64,000 bases of DNA from Bacteroidales bacterium (GTDB lineage: Bacteria; Bacteroidota; Bacteroidia; Bacteroidales; GCA-2748055). This document shows positions 36,064 to 46,123 of this stretch, in pieces; the first letter of the stretch is position 1; each line of letters starts with the position of its first letter. The notes beneath the pieces were generated by a model. The model was not told the origin of the DNA. It saw only the letters and a program-made list of their open reading frames with translations, and ran no database searches. The stretch is from the NCBI GenBank assembly GCA_021738565.1, contig JAIPBT010000023.1, forward strand, positions 1-64,000, in the 5' to 3' direction. Position numbers and translations under genes: made by a program.

Positions 36064-37077
36064 ATGAGCAATCAAAAAAACAACAACCAGGAAAAACTAA
36101 AGGCGCTGCAGCTTACCCTGGATAAGATCGAAAAAGGGTATGGCAAAGGCACCATTATGAAAATGGGTGATTCAGCAGTAGCGGACGTACCTGTGATCGG
36201 AAGCGGCTCCATCGGACTCGATGTGGCCCTGGGTGTAGGTGGTTATCCACGAGGCCGGATCATTGAGATTTACGGACCGGAATCCTCAGGAAAAACAACA
36301 CTGGCCATACATGCCATCGCAGAAGCCCAGAAGCAGGGCGGAATAGCAGCTTTCATCGATGCAGAACATGCTTTTGACCGATTTTATGCACAGAAGCTGG
36401 GGGTTGATATTGACAACCTTTATATTTCACAACCCGATAACGGTGAGCAGGCGCTCGAGATAACTGATCACCTCATCCGGTCGGGAGCAATTGATATCAT
36501 TGTAATCGATTCGGTTGCGGCTCTTACTCCCAAAGCGGAAATAGAAGGAGAAATGGGTGATTCAAAAATGGGACTCCAGGCAAGGCTCATGTCGCAGGCC
36601 CTCAGGAAACTTGCTGCCAATATCAGTAAGACCAATACCACCTGTATGTTCATCAACCAGCTCAGGGAAAAGATCGGAGTAATGTTCGGGAACCCTGAAA
36701 CTACTACAGGAGGCAATGCCTTGAAATTCTATTCTACGGTCAGGCTTGATATTAGACGCATCGGACAATTGAAGGACGGGGAAGATATCCAGGGAAACAG
36801 GGCCCGTGTAAAGGTTGTCAAAAACAAACTTGCACCGCCCTTCAGAAAGGCCGAATTCGATATTATATATGGCCGGGGAATCTCCCGTTCAGGTGAGTTG
36901 ATTGATCTTGGTTCTGATCTGGATATCCTTAAAAAGAGTGGTTCGTGGTTCAGCTATGGAGAAACAAGGCTCGGGCAGGGCCGCGATTCTGTCAAACAAT
37001 TGCTGGAAGACAATCCCGAGTTGTCAGAAGAGATCACTGCAAAAATACTCGAGGAAATGAGCAAGGTGGATAAGTGA
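36064..37077 (+). CDS. recA: Recombinase RecA
   Basis: A 337-residue RecA, full length for the family. It forms filaments on single-stranded DNA for homologous recombination and triggers LexA-type cleavage. The Walker A motif is GPESSGKTT, the Walker B region is [20 protein letters not shown], loop L2 includes [17 protein letters not shown], and [15 protein letters not shown] is characteristic. The C-terminal acidic tail is short. No LexA-type operator is visible upstream. Confidence 0.99.
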   Translation: MSNQKNNNQEKLKALQLTLDKIEKGYGKGTIMKMGDSAVADVPVIGSGSIGLDVALGVGGYPRGRIIEIYGPESSGKTTLAIHAIAEAQKQGGIAAFIDAEHAFDRFYAQKLGVDIDNLYISQPDNGEQALEITDHLIRSGAIDIIVIDSVAALTPKAEIEGEMGDSKMGLQARLMSQALRKLAANISKTNTTCMFINQLREKIGVMFGNPETTTGGNALKFYSTVRLDIRRIGQLKDGEDIQGNRARVKVVKNKLAPPFRKAEFDIIYGRGISRSGELIDLGSDLDILKKSGSWFSYGETRLGQGRDSVKQLLEDNPELSEEITAKILEEMSKVDK

Positions 37078-37159
37078 TCCTTCCCTTTGGTTCCCCTGGT
37101 GTTCTCTTGATCTGCCATAATCCCCCGATTTGTTTCAGGTACTGTTTTTTGAAAAAAAC

Positions 37160-38122
37160 TCAAACATCTCTGCGTTTGGTCTCAGACAGGTTCTCTTTCC
37201 ATCTGTTGTACTTTTTCCTGATGGTCTCAATTTTTTCATCGAACGACAGTTCCCCCCTGATCCAGTTGATATGAACACCACGGCGCTCCATTCCCCGAAA
37301 ATAGGTCATCTGCCTCTTTGCAAAACGGTGAATGGCGGTGTTCAGCTGCTGAAACATCTCATCATAACCCACCAATCCACTCAGGTATCTTGAAAGGTAT
37401 TTGTATTCCAATCCGTAATATTCCAGTTGCGCATGGCCAACTCCCCTTTTAAGCAAATCCTCTGTCTCTTCGATCATGCCTTCTGCAAAACGTTGCTTCA
37501 ACCGTTCGGTAATTCTTCTTCTTCTCTCTTCCCTCTCCCACGCAACACCAAATGTAAGTGAATTGACTGTCGGCATCCTTTCCTGTTCATTGTTCACTGA
37601 ATCCATATATTCGGCGATCTCAATGGCCCGTATTGCCCTTTTCCTTGTTTCAGTATCCGTTATATTGTGCAGCTTCCTGTACCGCTTAAGGATCTGTTTG
37701 AGTTCGTCAAGGTCTTTTAATTCAAGCTGTTTTCTAAGGGTTGAATTTACAGGTACACGTGTCATGTTGTATTGCCTGATCACAGATTCAATGTATAACC
37801 CTGTACCGCCGCAAAGTACGGGGAGTAAACTTTTCGACCGGATCTTTTGTGCAGCATCCAGAAAATCCCTCTGGAATTCAAAGACACTGTACTCGTAACC
37901 AGCATCCGCAATATCTACAAGGTGAACCGCTACCTCTTTTTCACCGATTACATAATCCTTATAATCCTTACCGGTTCCAATGTCCATTCCGCGATACACC
38001 TGCCTGGAGTCAGCACTGATCACTTCTCCGTCAAGCTCATATGCAGTGCATGCACCAAGGCGCGTTTTCCCGGCGGCAGTATGGCCCAGGATGGTCAGCA
38101 TATCGATCTTTCCAGACATCAT
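37160..38122 (-). CDS. miaA: tRNA dimethylallyltransferase MiaA (variant P-loop)
   Basis: A 320-residue prenyltransferase that adds dimethylallyl to A37 of tRNAs reading UNN codons. The P-loop reads ILGHTAAGKT, with His where most MiaA proteins have Pro (GPTASGKT). Other motifs are ISADSRQVYRGMDIGTGK, PVLCGGTGLYIESVI and QLEYYGLEYKYLSRYL. Bacteroidetes often carry a divergent second MiaA with this kind of P-loop, and this gene may be that paralogue. The ATG at 38122 is followed directly by another at 38119; the longer frame starts with a TTG and is unlikely. It converges on recA. Confidence 0.9.
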   Translation of the reverse strand: MMSGKIDMLTILGHTAAGKTRLGACTAYELDGEVISADSRQVYRGMDIGTGKDYKDYVIGEKEVAVHLVDIADAGYEYSVFEFQRDFLDAAQKIRSKSLLPVLCGGTGLYIESVIRQYNMTRVPVNSTLRKQLELKDLDELKQILKRYRKLHNITDTETRKRAIRAIEIAEYMDSVNNEQERMPTVNSLTFGVAWEREERRRRITERLKQRFAEGMIEETEDLLKRGVGHAQLEYYGLEYKYLSRYLSGLVGYDEMFQQLNTAIHRFAKRQMTYFRGMERRGVHINWIRGELSFDEKIETIRKKYNRWKENLSETKRRDV

Positions 38123-38253
38123 ATACAAAAGTATATCTTTTTGTACATTGTCGATATTTTGAATAACTGAATAAGTTTCCTGAATTTTGCATATATATAA
38201 TAACAACCGGGAAAATAAAGTTTTGTATATTTATAAAAAGCACATAATCCGGA

Positions 38254-38853
38254 ATGGAAATAAAAAAGTTACTGTTAAGAAGCCGGAACCTGCTGATCGC
38301 TCCTGGTGATGAGTTTGACCGGATACGGCATGAAATGCAATCCGTTGCGCAGGTGAATAAAAACTATGTCATTCCCGTTGCACTGCTGGTGACTGTTTCA
38401 AGCCTTTTCGGATCAGCATTCTCTAATTTCTTCTCCCCGATCAATTCTTTTATATACATCGGGGTTAACACGGTCATAACTTTCCTGCTGGTGATCACCC
38501 ATACTTATGTTTCAGGGAAAGCCATCGCTCTGTTGGGGAAAAATACGTGTCCGGGAGAATCCCGGGCAAATTTCTATGCTTTAAATGCATACGCTCAGCT
38601 GCCTTTTTTTCTTTCACTTGCGATTATCAAACTTTTCCCCTCCCTGGTCTTTGTGATCATACTCGGGCTGTATTCAGGGTTTCTTTTGTATTCAGGAAGC
38701 AACAAACTCACCAGGGTACCAAATGAAAAACAGCTGCAGTTTACAATACTTTCAATACTGATCATGATCGCTGTATTTATTATCTCATCTGAAATATATA
38801 CCCTCCTGTATTCCGAGATTGTCATAGAGTTTAGTACTTTTGCCGCAGATTAG
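38254..38853 (+). CDS. Yip1-like integral membrane protein
   Basis: A 199-residue polytopic membrane protein with about five hydrophobic helices (around residues 43-62, 69-90, 110-125, 131-150, 165-185). The layout and the conserved N-terminal cytoplasmic segment (LLIAPGDEFDRI) fit the Yip1/DUF1282 superfamily. Function is unknown; bacterial members are common in Bacteroidetes. It ends six bases before smpB, so the two are probably co-transcribed. Confidence 0.75.
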   Translation: MEIKKLLLRSRNLLIAPGDEFDRIRHEMQSVAQVNKNYVIPVALLVTVSSLFGSAFSNFFSPINSFIYIGVNTVITFLLVITHTYVSGKAIALLGKNTCPGESRANFYALNAYAQLPFFLSLAIIKLFPSLVFVIILGLYSGFLLYSGSNKLTRVPNEKQLQFTILSILIMIAVFIISSEIYTLLYSEIVIEFSTFAAD

Positions 38854-38859
38854 TGCACC

Positions 38860-39312
38860 ATGGCAAACAGGATCAACATAAAGAACAAGAAGGCATATTT
38901 CGACTATGAAATTATCGAGAAATATACAGCCGGTATACAATTGTATGGTACAGAAATTAAATCAATCCGCCTTGGAAAAGTAAGCCTTGTCGAATCCTAT
39001 TGTGTGTTCCATGGACCTGAGTTGTTTGTTAAAGGACTGCAAATTGCTGAATATGCCTGGGCAAGCCACAACAATCATGATCCCCAAAGAGAAAGAAAAT
39101 TACTGCTGAACAGGAAGGAGCTGAATAAATTACAGCGAAAAGTCAGAGAATCGGGTCTTACCATCATTGCGCTCAGGATCTTCATCCCCGAAAGCGGCTA
39201 TGCCAAAATTGAAATTGCCCTGGCAAAGGGTAAGAAGCAATATGACAAAAGGGAAACCATAAAAAGAAAGGATACCCAGCGCCAGATGGAAAGGATGCAC
39301 AAGATCAAATGA
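38860..39312 (+). CDS. smpB: SsrA-binding protein SmpB
   Basis: A 150-residue partner of tmRNA in rescue of stalled ribosomes. Family segments are [56 protein letters not shown] and the C-terminal [19 protein letters not shown]. The full-length beta-barrel and basic tail are present. It lies directly after a Yip1-like gene. The next gene converges with only three bases between stops. The tmRNA gene itself is not in this window. Confidence 0.98.
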   Translation: MANRINIKNKKAYFDYEIIEKYTAGIQLYGTEIKSIRLGKVSLVESYCVFHGPELFVKGLQIAEYAWASHNNHDPQRERKLLLNRKELNKLQRKVRESGLTIIALRIFIPESGYAKIEIALAKGKKQYDKRETIKRKDTQRQMERMHKIK

Positions 39313-39315
39313 TCC

Positions 39316-40692
39316 CTACTGCGTGAAGAAATACTCATTCAGTTCCCTGAGTTCTTCATAGGTGAGATCCAGCCTGTAGTCAAAATAATCATCGATCGAC
39401 CGCAACAATTCCTCAAAAGAGATGTAGCCGTCACCGTCTGTATCGACGGAAAGAAATTTCTCCGGAATCTCCCTGTCAGCCCCATCAAGGAAAGGCTTGT
39501 TGTAAATGGCCCAGTATTCAGCAAGGTCATCACGGTCCATGGCGCGTTCCCTTTGCAATCTTTTAAGAAGTTCCTCTTCTGTAAGCGTTACCCCCTCATC
39601 ATCAACCCATGCGCCTTTTCTTGTTTCCAGCTCCAGGTCAAGGTAATCCGGTACCCCGTCCCCGTCACCGTCAAGCGGACACCCCAGGGTATCTGTAACA
39701 ACACCGTAGGGGGTTCCCGGACAATGATCCGCTATATCAAGGATAAAATCTCCGTCTTCATCTTCAAACAGCAGCGGGTCAAACTCAACTTCAGCATACA
39801 AAAGATCTACTGTTCGGGTAGTCGGATCCGAGAAAAGGTCGAAATGGAGTGTTGCATGGGTGAAAAGGTAACTGTCGTTATACGAATTGCCATTTATGGA
39901 AGTTCCCGTTTCGGCAACATTATCAATGTAATCAGTAAAGGTATAATGGTACTCCACTCCCATGCTGAAATACATGTTCCTCATTATTTTCAGTGTATAT
40001 CCTATTTCCAGGGGTATGCCAAATGATCTAAGGCTATAATCTCCAAGGTTATAAAGGTCCTTTTCCCTTCTCCTTAAATCTGCATCAGGAACGTAATCCC
40101 TTGATAATATTATAGTTTCCTGGGTTCCTGTTGGTGTTGAGCGAATGGTGCCATCGGGCCAGTAGTAATAGGGGTAACTGACATTGTTCGTCGCATCCCA
40201 GTATTCAAAATCCCCTTTAGGATTAAAATTGATCTGTTCAATTCCCAGAGATAAATAAGGACGGAAAGCAATGTGATCAGGGATGAAATGAGCGAATTCG
40301 TACCTGGAAGAAACCCCCACAGAATAGAGATAGGAAGAGAAATTCAGGTTTTTTGATAAATCGGAGAACGACCGTTCCTCACCCTTGAGCCGCCCTCCCT
40401 GGAAAAAGAAGTTTGCTGCAAAGTACTGGTTGTTATCGATAAATGTGGATATGTTTACCTTAAATGCCGGATCACCAAGCTGTGTAAGTCCATTCCTTCC
40501 CTTCACTTCCCCGAGAAAGCTAAAAATGCCGTAACTGACGGATACATGAGGTTTGTAAACTGGATTCTCTATGGTATCAATACGCTGCAAGAGGTCCTCG
40601 TATTCTTCCACCTGTCCGAAAAGATTCACCCCGGGAAGCAGTGCCAGGGAAAAAATAATGACCGTTTGGCGCAGGTAGTTGCAGGATCTCAT
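39316..40692 (-). CDS. Outer-membrane beta-barrel protein with TSP3-like and EF-hand calcium loops
   Basis: A 458-residue exported protein. The signal peptide ends LFGQ. Residues ~45-290 alternate as barrel strands with Tyr/Phe-rich segments (SYGIFSFLGEVKG, FFFQGGRLKGEERSF). Residues ~310-350 carry calcium-binding thrombospondin-type-3-like loops (DEDGDFILDIADHCPGTPYG, DGDGDGVPDYLDLE). An EF-hand (DTDGDGYISFEELL) lies near 415-428. No OmpA peptidoglycan-binding domain follows. It starts 20 bases after the SPOR-protein stop, in the same operon. A calcium-sensing or structural envelope role is an inference. Confidence 0.85.
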   Translation of the reverse strand: MRSCNYLRQTVIIFSLALLPGVNLFGQVEEYEDLLQRIDTIENPVYKPHVSVSYGIFSFLGEVKGRNGLTQLGDPAFKVNISTFIDNNQYFAANFFFQGGRLKGEERSFSDLSKNLNFSSYLYSVGVSSRYEFAHFIPDHIAFRPYLSLGIEQINFNPKGDFEYWDATNNVSYPYYYWPDGTIRSTPTGTQETIILSRDYVPDADLRRREKDLYNLGDYSLRSFGIPLEIGYTLKIMRNMYFSMGVEYHYTFTDYIDNVAETGTSINGNSYNDSYLFTHATLHFDLFSDPTTRTVDLLYAEVEFDPLLFEDEDGDFILDIADHCPGTPYGVVTDTLGCPLDGDGDGVPDYLDLELETRKGAWVDDEGVTLTEEELLKRLQRERAMDRDDLAEYWAIYNKPFLDGADREIPEKFLSVDTDGDGYISFEELLRSIDDYFDYRLDLTYEELRELNEYFFTQ

Positions 40693-40712
40693 TCAAGCAA
40701 TTTCTTACAAAT

Positions 40713-42257
40713 CTACAAAACTTCAGCGAGAGGAACACGCACTCCGTCTCTGTAAGCTACAATAAATGCACTTTCTGTGGGTGTTGTGTTCAATACTTTC
40801 ATCTTGAATGCCCGGGCTTCTTCCATCGTTTTGAAAGACCCGATGGTGAATTTATGCCAATGGTCGATGTATTCACACTTCACGTCCCTGAGGATGTCAT
40901 ATTCCGCATAGACCACCCGCGCGAAATAGGGCTTTTTTATCGCCCCAACCTGTACCCTGAAATAATTGCCATAACCATCTTCCAGTGGTTCGATCTTGAT
41001 GATCTTCTTCAGTCTTGTTTTAACATATACGCTTTGATACCTGGTAGTTCTTTCTGACGCCACAGGCCTGCTCACAGGTTTGGTTCTCTCTGTAGTTACA
41101 GGTGTGGTCACTGTTGTGGTACCTTCTTTGGTCTCTTCTGCATTATCGCTTTCTGTGATACTAATCTCATCATCCGTTTGCTCAAACTGCTCATTTGCGG
41201 GCTGCCGGGTTTCAGTGATCACTAAGTTTTCAGGGAATGCTCCACTTGAAAGCAGTTCTGTTTGCTGGTCAAGATTCATGGCATCGACCTTTACGCGCAT
41301 GTTCCGCACAGCTTCAACATGTGACTCCCCATCCCTTGTAAAGGTCATGTTTCCTTCCAGGTCCAGCTCTCCTGCTGTGGCACCGGTTATGGGAAGAAGC
41401 TGGTACCGGATGGTAAACACACCTTCTTCAGGCGGCTTCATCCATATGATATTTGCTTTCCCTCCCGATTGGGTTACAACGGCATTATTGAGATCCACTG
41501 CCTGAAATGTATAGCCTTCCGGTATTTTTTCCTCAATCCTCAAAAACTCTGTGTTGACCGGCCTTTTTATAAGCATGTGTACATTTACTGTTCCATCTGC
41601 ACCGGGAACCGGTTGTTGCCTGATGACCTGCGCAAACAGATCTTCGGGTTCGTCATCAACAAAAGATGTGGGTGCTGCAGGTTCTTCTGAATCCATAATA
41701 TTTGGGAATTCACTGATATCCACAACAAGCTCCGGATCAATATTCGAATTTGGCAAAACTTTAATGATTTTGGATTCGATGTTAGTAAAAAGCCGTTCAC
41801 CTTCCTTCACATAAGCGAATGTTCCACCCAGTTCCAGTTGACCTGACAACCTTTCATGAACACTTATGAGGTATACAACATGAACTTCATCTTCAGCGGG
41901 AAGTTTCAGCCAGATGATCCGAACCCGCTGGTCTTCAAAAGTAAAGTCTGCATTGGGTGAGCTCAGGTTCGTAGCGGTGAAACCAAGTGGCAAATCCTGT
42001 GAAAATCTCGAATAATCCTTCAGGTCTCCTTTCCTGAATGTCGCCGTTACCTTAAAATCATTTCCTGCCACTATACTTTCAGGCACATCAAGAAAGATCT
42101 CAACATCCTTTTGCCGTGCCAATTTGTAGTTTGTTATGTCAAAACTGTTGCTCGCAAGTATGGATTCGGAGTCGTCCGGCCAGACCCGGGAATCCTGTCC
42201 GGATGTAAGTGTAGGGATCGTAAAAAAAAAGAGTACGAGTACAACCTCAATTTTCAT
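40713..42257 (-). CDS. Periplasmic protein with two beta-sandwich repeats and a C-terminal SPOR domain
   Basis: A 514-residue exported protein (signal peptide about residues 1-20, ending TSG). Two related beta-sandwich regions occur around 50-170 and 215-325. The pairs LPLGFTATNL / IPEGYTFQAV and VRIIWLKLPAEDEV / ANIIWMKPPEEGV align, showing an internal duplication. A Thr/Glu-rich linker (about 345-400) leads to a SPOR-like domain (about 423-510) with YFRVQVGAIKKPYFARVVYA. SPOR domains bind denuded septal peptidoglycan. It is followed at 20 bases by a barrel/EF-hand protein, suggesting an envelope-spanning pair. No experimental role is known to me. Confidence 0.82.
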   Translation of the reverse strand: MKIEVVLVLFFFTIPTLTSGQDSRVWPDDSESILASNSFDITNYKLARQKDVEIFLDVPESIVAGNDFKVTATFRKGDLKDYSRFSQDLPLGFTATNLSSPNADFTFEDQRVRIIWLKLPAEDEVHVVYLISVHERLSGQLELGGTFAYVKEGERLFTNIESKIIKVLPNSNIDPELVVDISEFPNIMDSEEPAAPTSFVDDEPEDLFAQVIRQQPVPGADGTVNVHMLIKRPVNTEFLRIEEKIPEGYTFQAVDLNNAVVTQSGGKANIIWMKPPEEGVFTIRYQLLPITGATAGELDLEGNMTFTRDGESHVEAVRNMRVKVDAMNLDQQTELLSSGAFPENLVITETRQPANEQFEQTDDEISITESDNAEETKEGTTTVTTPVTTERTKPVSRPVASERTTRYQSVYVKTRLKKIIKIEPLEDGYGNYFRVQVGAIKKPYFARVVYAEYDILRDVKCEYIDHWHKFTIGSFKTMEEARAFKMKVLNTTPTESAFIVAYRDGVRVPLAEVL

Positions 42258-42343
42258 TGTTCATCAAGTTTGTAATGCAATTTAGAAAAAAACAATCCAG
42301 CTTCTTTCTGCACTTACTAACAATGACGAACAAGTATAACTAT

Positions 42344-43054
42344 CTAAAAATTAGGACTTAACAAATATTTGCTGTAAAATTCGTTAATTACTGCAACAGC
42401 CTCATCGGCAGTGTCAACCAGGGTGAATAATTCTTTATCTTCCGGACTGATGTTCTTTTGTTCTTCAAGAACCTTATCTTCGATCCAGTCAATCAGTCCT
42501 TTCCAATAAGATGTACCCACCAGGACGATTGGAAACCTGCCGATCTTTCCGGTTTGTATCAGGGTGGCCGATTCAAAAAACTCGTCAAATGTCCCGAATC
42601 CCCCTGGCAATACGATGAATCCCTGGGCATATTTCTGGAACATCACCTTTCTTACAAAAAAATGTTTGAAAATGATCAGCTTATCCTGGTCGATAAAGGG
42701 ATTTGAAGTTTGCTCAAATGGCAGGTGAATGTTCAGTCCCACACTTTTACCGTTGCCTCTTTTTGCTCCCTTGTTCGCCGCTTCCATGATTCCCGGTCCG
42801 CCCCCGGTAATAATCCCATAACCGTGCTGTGTAAGGGTAAAAGCAACCTGCTCGGCAAGCTGGTAATATTTATTGTCTTCCTTTGTGCGGGCCGATCCGA
42901 ATATTGAAACACATGGACCGATGGTACTCAATTTCTCAAAGCCCTCGACAAATTCAGCCATGATCTTAAATATCTGCCAGCTATCTGAAGTCTTGATCTC
43001 ATTCCAGTTCTTCTGGCTAAATGCTTTTTTTATTTTTTCATCACTTGTGCTCAT
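42344..43054 (-). CDS. LOG-family protein (TIGR00730-type nucleotide phosphoribohydrolase)
   Basis: A 236-residue cytosolic Rossmann-fold protein. The signature PGGxGTxxE occurs as LPGGFGTFDEFFE, and the nucleotide-binding part includes VSIFGSARTKEDNKYY and GIITGGGPGIMEAANKGAKR. Family members cleave nucleoside 5'-monophosphates such as cytokinin ribotides; the bacterial substrate is often unknown. Older labels of lysine decarboxylase are misleading. It stands between uvrA and the SPOR protein gene on the same strand. Confidence 0.93.
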   Translation of the reverse strand: MSTSDEKIKKAFSQKNWNEIKTSDSWQIFKIMAEFVEGFEKLSTIGPCVSIFGSARTKEDNKYYQLAEQVAFTLTQHGYGIITGGGPGIMEAANKGAKRGNGKSVGLNIHLPFEQTSNPFIDQDKLIIFKHFFVRKVMFQKYAQGFIVLPGGFGTFDEFFESATLIQTGKIGRFPIVLVGTSYWKGLIDWIEDKVLEEQKNISPEDKELFTLVDTADEAVAVINEFYSKYLLSPNF

Positions 43055-43167
43055 TTAAAAAGATTTTGGAATTGTTCTACAATATAGAAAAAATAGACAA
43101 TGAAGCCCTCATACACTATCGTTGCAAAATGCAATGAAAATAACATGCATTGTAAGAAGAGGTTTTT

Positions 43168-46023
43168 TCAATCTTCCTGAATTACTACAGTCTGGTTCTT
43201 ACCCAGCTCAATAAAAAGGCACTGTCCTGTATGACTTTCCTTTATCAGGGCCAGCTCCTCGGGTGTGCCCCGGGCAACGATCGATCCCCCGTCAGCACCT
43301 CCGCCGGGCCCCATATCAATAATATGATCCGCAACCTTGATCACATCCATGTTGTGTTCGATCATAATTACAGTATTTCCTTTATCCACAAGCCGTGCAA
43401 CAACATCAAGCAAGACCCTCACATCTTCAAAATGCAGTCCGGTGGTAGGTTCATCCAGTATGTACAGCGTTCTTCCTGTGTCCTTTTTCGAAAGTTCAGC
43501 AGATAATTTCACGCGCTGTGATTCACCTCCCGAAAGCGTAGTTGAAGGCTGTCCCAGTCTGATATAGCCAAGTCCCACATCCTGCATGGTTTTTAATTTT
43601 CGCTTTATATTGGGAATATTCTGAAAGAATTCTGCAGCCTGGTTGATGGTCATTTGCAGGATGTCATTAATGTTCTTTCCTTTGTATTCAACTTCAAGTG
43701 TTTCACGGTTGTACCTTTTTCCCCTGCATGCTTTACATTGCACATACACATCCGGAAGGAAGTTCATCTCAATGGTCTGCACACCTGCACCCCCACAGGA
43801 TTCGCACCTGCCTCCAGCTACATTGAAAGAAAACCTGCCCGCGCTGAAACCCCTGATCTTTGCATCCGGGGTTTGCTCAAACAGCTTTCGAATGTCCCCA
43901 AAAACATTGGTATAGGTTGCGGGGTTGGACCTGGGGGTTCTTCCCAGGGGTGACTGGTCAACTTCGATCACTTTATCAATGTGTTCAATACCTTCCAGGG
44001 AAACATATGGAAGCGGTTCCTTTAGTGCATTGTGCAGGTGGTTACTGAGAACAGGATGCAGCGTATCATTGATCAGCGATGATTTTCCGCTTCCGCTTAC
44101 ACCGGTCACGCATACAAAAACGCCCAGCGGGAATATTGTATCGATGCCTTTCAGGTTGTTGCCTGACGCTCCCCTGATCAGTAATTTTTTTCCGTTACCA
44201 GTTCTTCTTCTGTGCGGGACTTCAATGTTCTTTTTTGCACCAAGATAGGCCGCTGTCAATGAATCTGACCGGAGGATCTGTTTGGGAGTACCATTTGCAA
44301 CCAGGTAACCACCGAGCCTGCCGGCCCCGGGACCAAGGTCCAGGATGTGATCCGCCGCTTTCATCATTTCCCTGTCGTGTTCAACTACTATAACAGAATT
44401 GCCCTGGTCCCTCAGTTTCTTCAGGGAATCGATCAACTTCAGGTTGTCCCGTTGATGAAGGCCAATGCTCGGCTCATCAAGAATATAAAGTACATTTACA
44501 AGCCGGGAACCGATCTGTGTGGCAAGCCGGATACGCTGGCTTTCACCTCCTGACAGGCTTCTTGATGTACGGTTCAGAGAAAGATATCCAAGTCCAACGT
44601 CCATCAGGAAATGAAGTCTTGAAGAGATCTCCTTGATAATTTCCCTTGCAATTTCTTTTTGCCTGGACGATAAGGTATCCTCCACTTCATTGATCCACCT
44701 GTCAAGCTCCTGGATATCCATTCCGGCAAGCTCCGAAATATTTTTCCCGCCCATCCTGAAATGCAGCATCTCCTTTTTCAGCCTGTTCCCACCGCACTCC
44801 GGGCAGGTAACATTCCGGACGAACCGGACCGACTGTTTCCTGGTTTTTCCGGATGATCCATCACCCATTTGGTGATTAACGTAATTAACAATGCCATCAA
44901 AGCTCAATGTATAATTTGATGAAGACCCCAATGGCGTATTTTCAAGTCTCAATGGTTCTTCCGAACCAAACAGAATCTTATTCAGGGCTTCATCCGGAAT
45001 ATCTTCAATGGCATCATTCAAAGTGAAGCCATATTTTTTTGCAATGGCTTCAATCTGCCAGAATAACAAAGCATTTCGATATTTCCCCACTGGAGCGATC
45101 CCCCCCTGCCGGATCGACCGGGTCTTGTCAGGTATAATTTTATCCACATCAACATCCTTTATTACACCCAGTCCGTTGCATCTTGTACAGGCTCCGTGGG
45201 GAGAATTGAAAGAAAAACTGTGCGGAGCAGGTTCATTGTATGAAATACCGGTAGTGGGACACATCAGCTTGCTGGAATAATACCTTGGTTCCGGAACATC
45301 CTTTTCAAGTAACATACATACTCCCTTCCCCTCGGAAAGTGCAGTGGCCAGGGAATTCCTGACCCTCTTCACGTCGCGTTCATCAACGGCCAGTCGATCC
45401 ACAACAATTTCTATATCATGTACCCTGTACCGGTCAACCTTCATCCCCTGGTGAATCTCCCGTATCTCGCCATCAACCCTGACATGCAGATACCCTTTTT
45501 TACTGATCCTGTCGAAAAGTTCCCTGTAATGTCCTTTTCTGCCCTTTACCACAGGAGCAAGGAAATATACCTTTTTCCCTTCAAACTGGTCCATAATGAG
45601 CGACAGGATCTGGTCCCTGGTATACTTTACCATTTTTTCGCCAGTCATGTAAGAATATGCATCAGCTGCCCTTGCAAACAAAAGACGCAGGAAATCGTAT
45701 ACCTCGGTAACCGTACCTACCGTTGAGCGCGGATTCCTGTTCGTGGTCTTCTGCTCAATGGAGATCACAGGGCTTAAACCTGTAATGCGGTCCACGTTGG
45801 GTCTTTCAAGATTCCCCAGGAATTGTCTGGCATAGGCACTCATGGTTTCCACGTACCTGCGCTGACCTTCAGAATAAATCGTGTCAAAGGCAAGAGAAGA
45901 TTTTCCACTGCCACTCAAGCCAGTAACCACTGTAAGCCTGTTCCTTGGTATACTGACATCTATGTTTTTCAGGTTGTGTTCCCTGGCTCCGTAAACATGG
46001 ATATAATTCTTCTTCTCCGACAT
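43168..46023 (-). CDS. uvrA: Excinuclease ABC subunit A
   Basis: A 951-residue damage-recognition ATPase of nucleotide excision repair. Two ABC modules are visible: the first P-loop is [20 protein letters not shown], the second [15 protein letters not shown], and both signature regions read LSGGESQR. Zinc-binding cysteine sets include [17 protein letters not shown] and CESCGGAG...CKACRG. The ATG at 46023 is chosen; the frame extends only to a TTG three codons earlier. uvrB is not in the window. Neighbours are unrelated, so it is probably transcribed alone. Confidence 0.98.
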   Translation of the reverse strand: MSEKKNYIHVYGAREHNLKNIDVSIPRNRLTVVTGLSGSGKSSLAFDTIYSEGQRRYVETMSAYARQFLGNLERPNVDRITGLSPVISIEQKTTNRNPRSTVGTVTEVYDFLRLLFARAADAYSYMTGEKMVKYTRDQILSLIMDQFEGKKVYFLAPVVKGRKGHYRELFDRISKKGYLHVRVDGEIREIHQGMKVDRYRVHDIEIVVDRLAVDERDVKRVRNSLATALSEGKGVCMLLEKDVPEPRYYSSKLMCPTTGISYNEPAPHSFSFNSPHGACTRCNGLGVIKDVDVDKIIPDKTRSIRQGGIAPVGKYRNALLFWQIEAIAKKYGFTLNDAIEDIPDEALNKILFGSEEPLRLENTPLGSSSNYTLSFDGIVNYVNHQMGDGSSGKTRKQSVRFVRNVTCPECGGNRLKKEMLHFRMGGKNISELAGMDIQELDRWINEVEDTLSSRQKEIAREIIKEISSRLHFLMDVGLGYLSLNRTSRSLSGGESQRIRLATQIGSRLVNVLYILDEPSIGLHQRDNLKLIDSLKKLRDQGNSVIVVEHDREMMKAADHILDLGPGAGRLGGYLVANGTPKQILRSDSLTAAYLGAKKNIEVPHRRRTGNGKKLLIRGASGNNLKGIDTIFPLGVFVCVTGVSGSGKSSLINDTLHPVLSNHLHNALKEPLPYVSLEGIEHIDKVIEVDQSPLGRTPRSNPATYTNVFGDIRKLFEQTPDAKIRGFSAGRFSFNVAGGRCESCGGAGVQTIEMNFLPDVYVQCKACRGKRYNRETLEVEYKGKNINDILQMTINQAAEFFQNIPNIKRKLKTMQDVGLGYIRLGQPSTTLSGGESQRVKLSAELSKKDTGRTLYILDEPTTGLHFEDVRVLLDVVARLVDKGNTVIMIEHNMDVIKVADHIIDMGPGGGADGGSIVARGTPEELALIKESHTGQCLFIELGKNQTVVIQED

Positions 46024-46123
46024 TTGAATCAATAAATAAGCTGATCACCCTGAATATTGCAGCAAAACGATATCATACGTACAATGCTGACCTTGTCTTC
46101 CTGTTCCTGCTGCAATTCCGGGG

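Noticed and set aside
37078-37159. Terminator between recA and miaA
   Set aside because: The short T/A-rich palindrome near 37141-37160 gives only a weak stem, so it was not called.
42458-42706. Plus-strand frames inside the LOG-family and UvrA genes
   Set aside because: They are antisense shadows of well-supported conserved genes.
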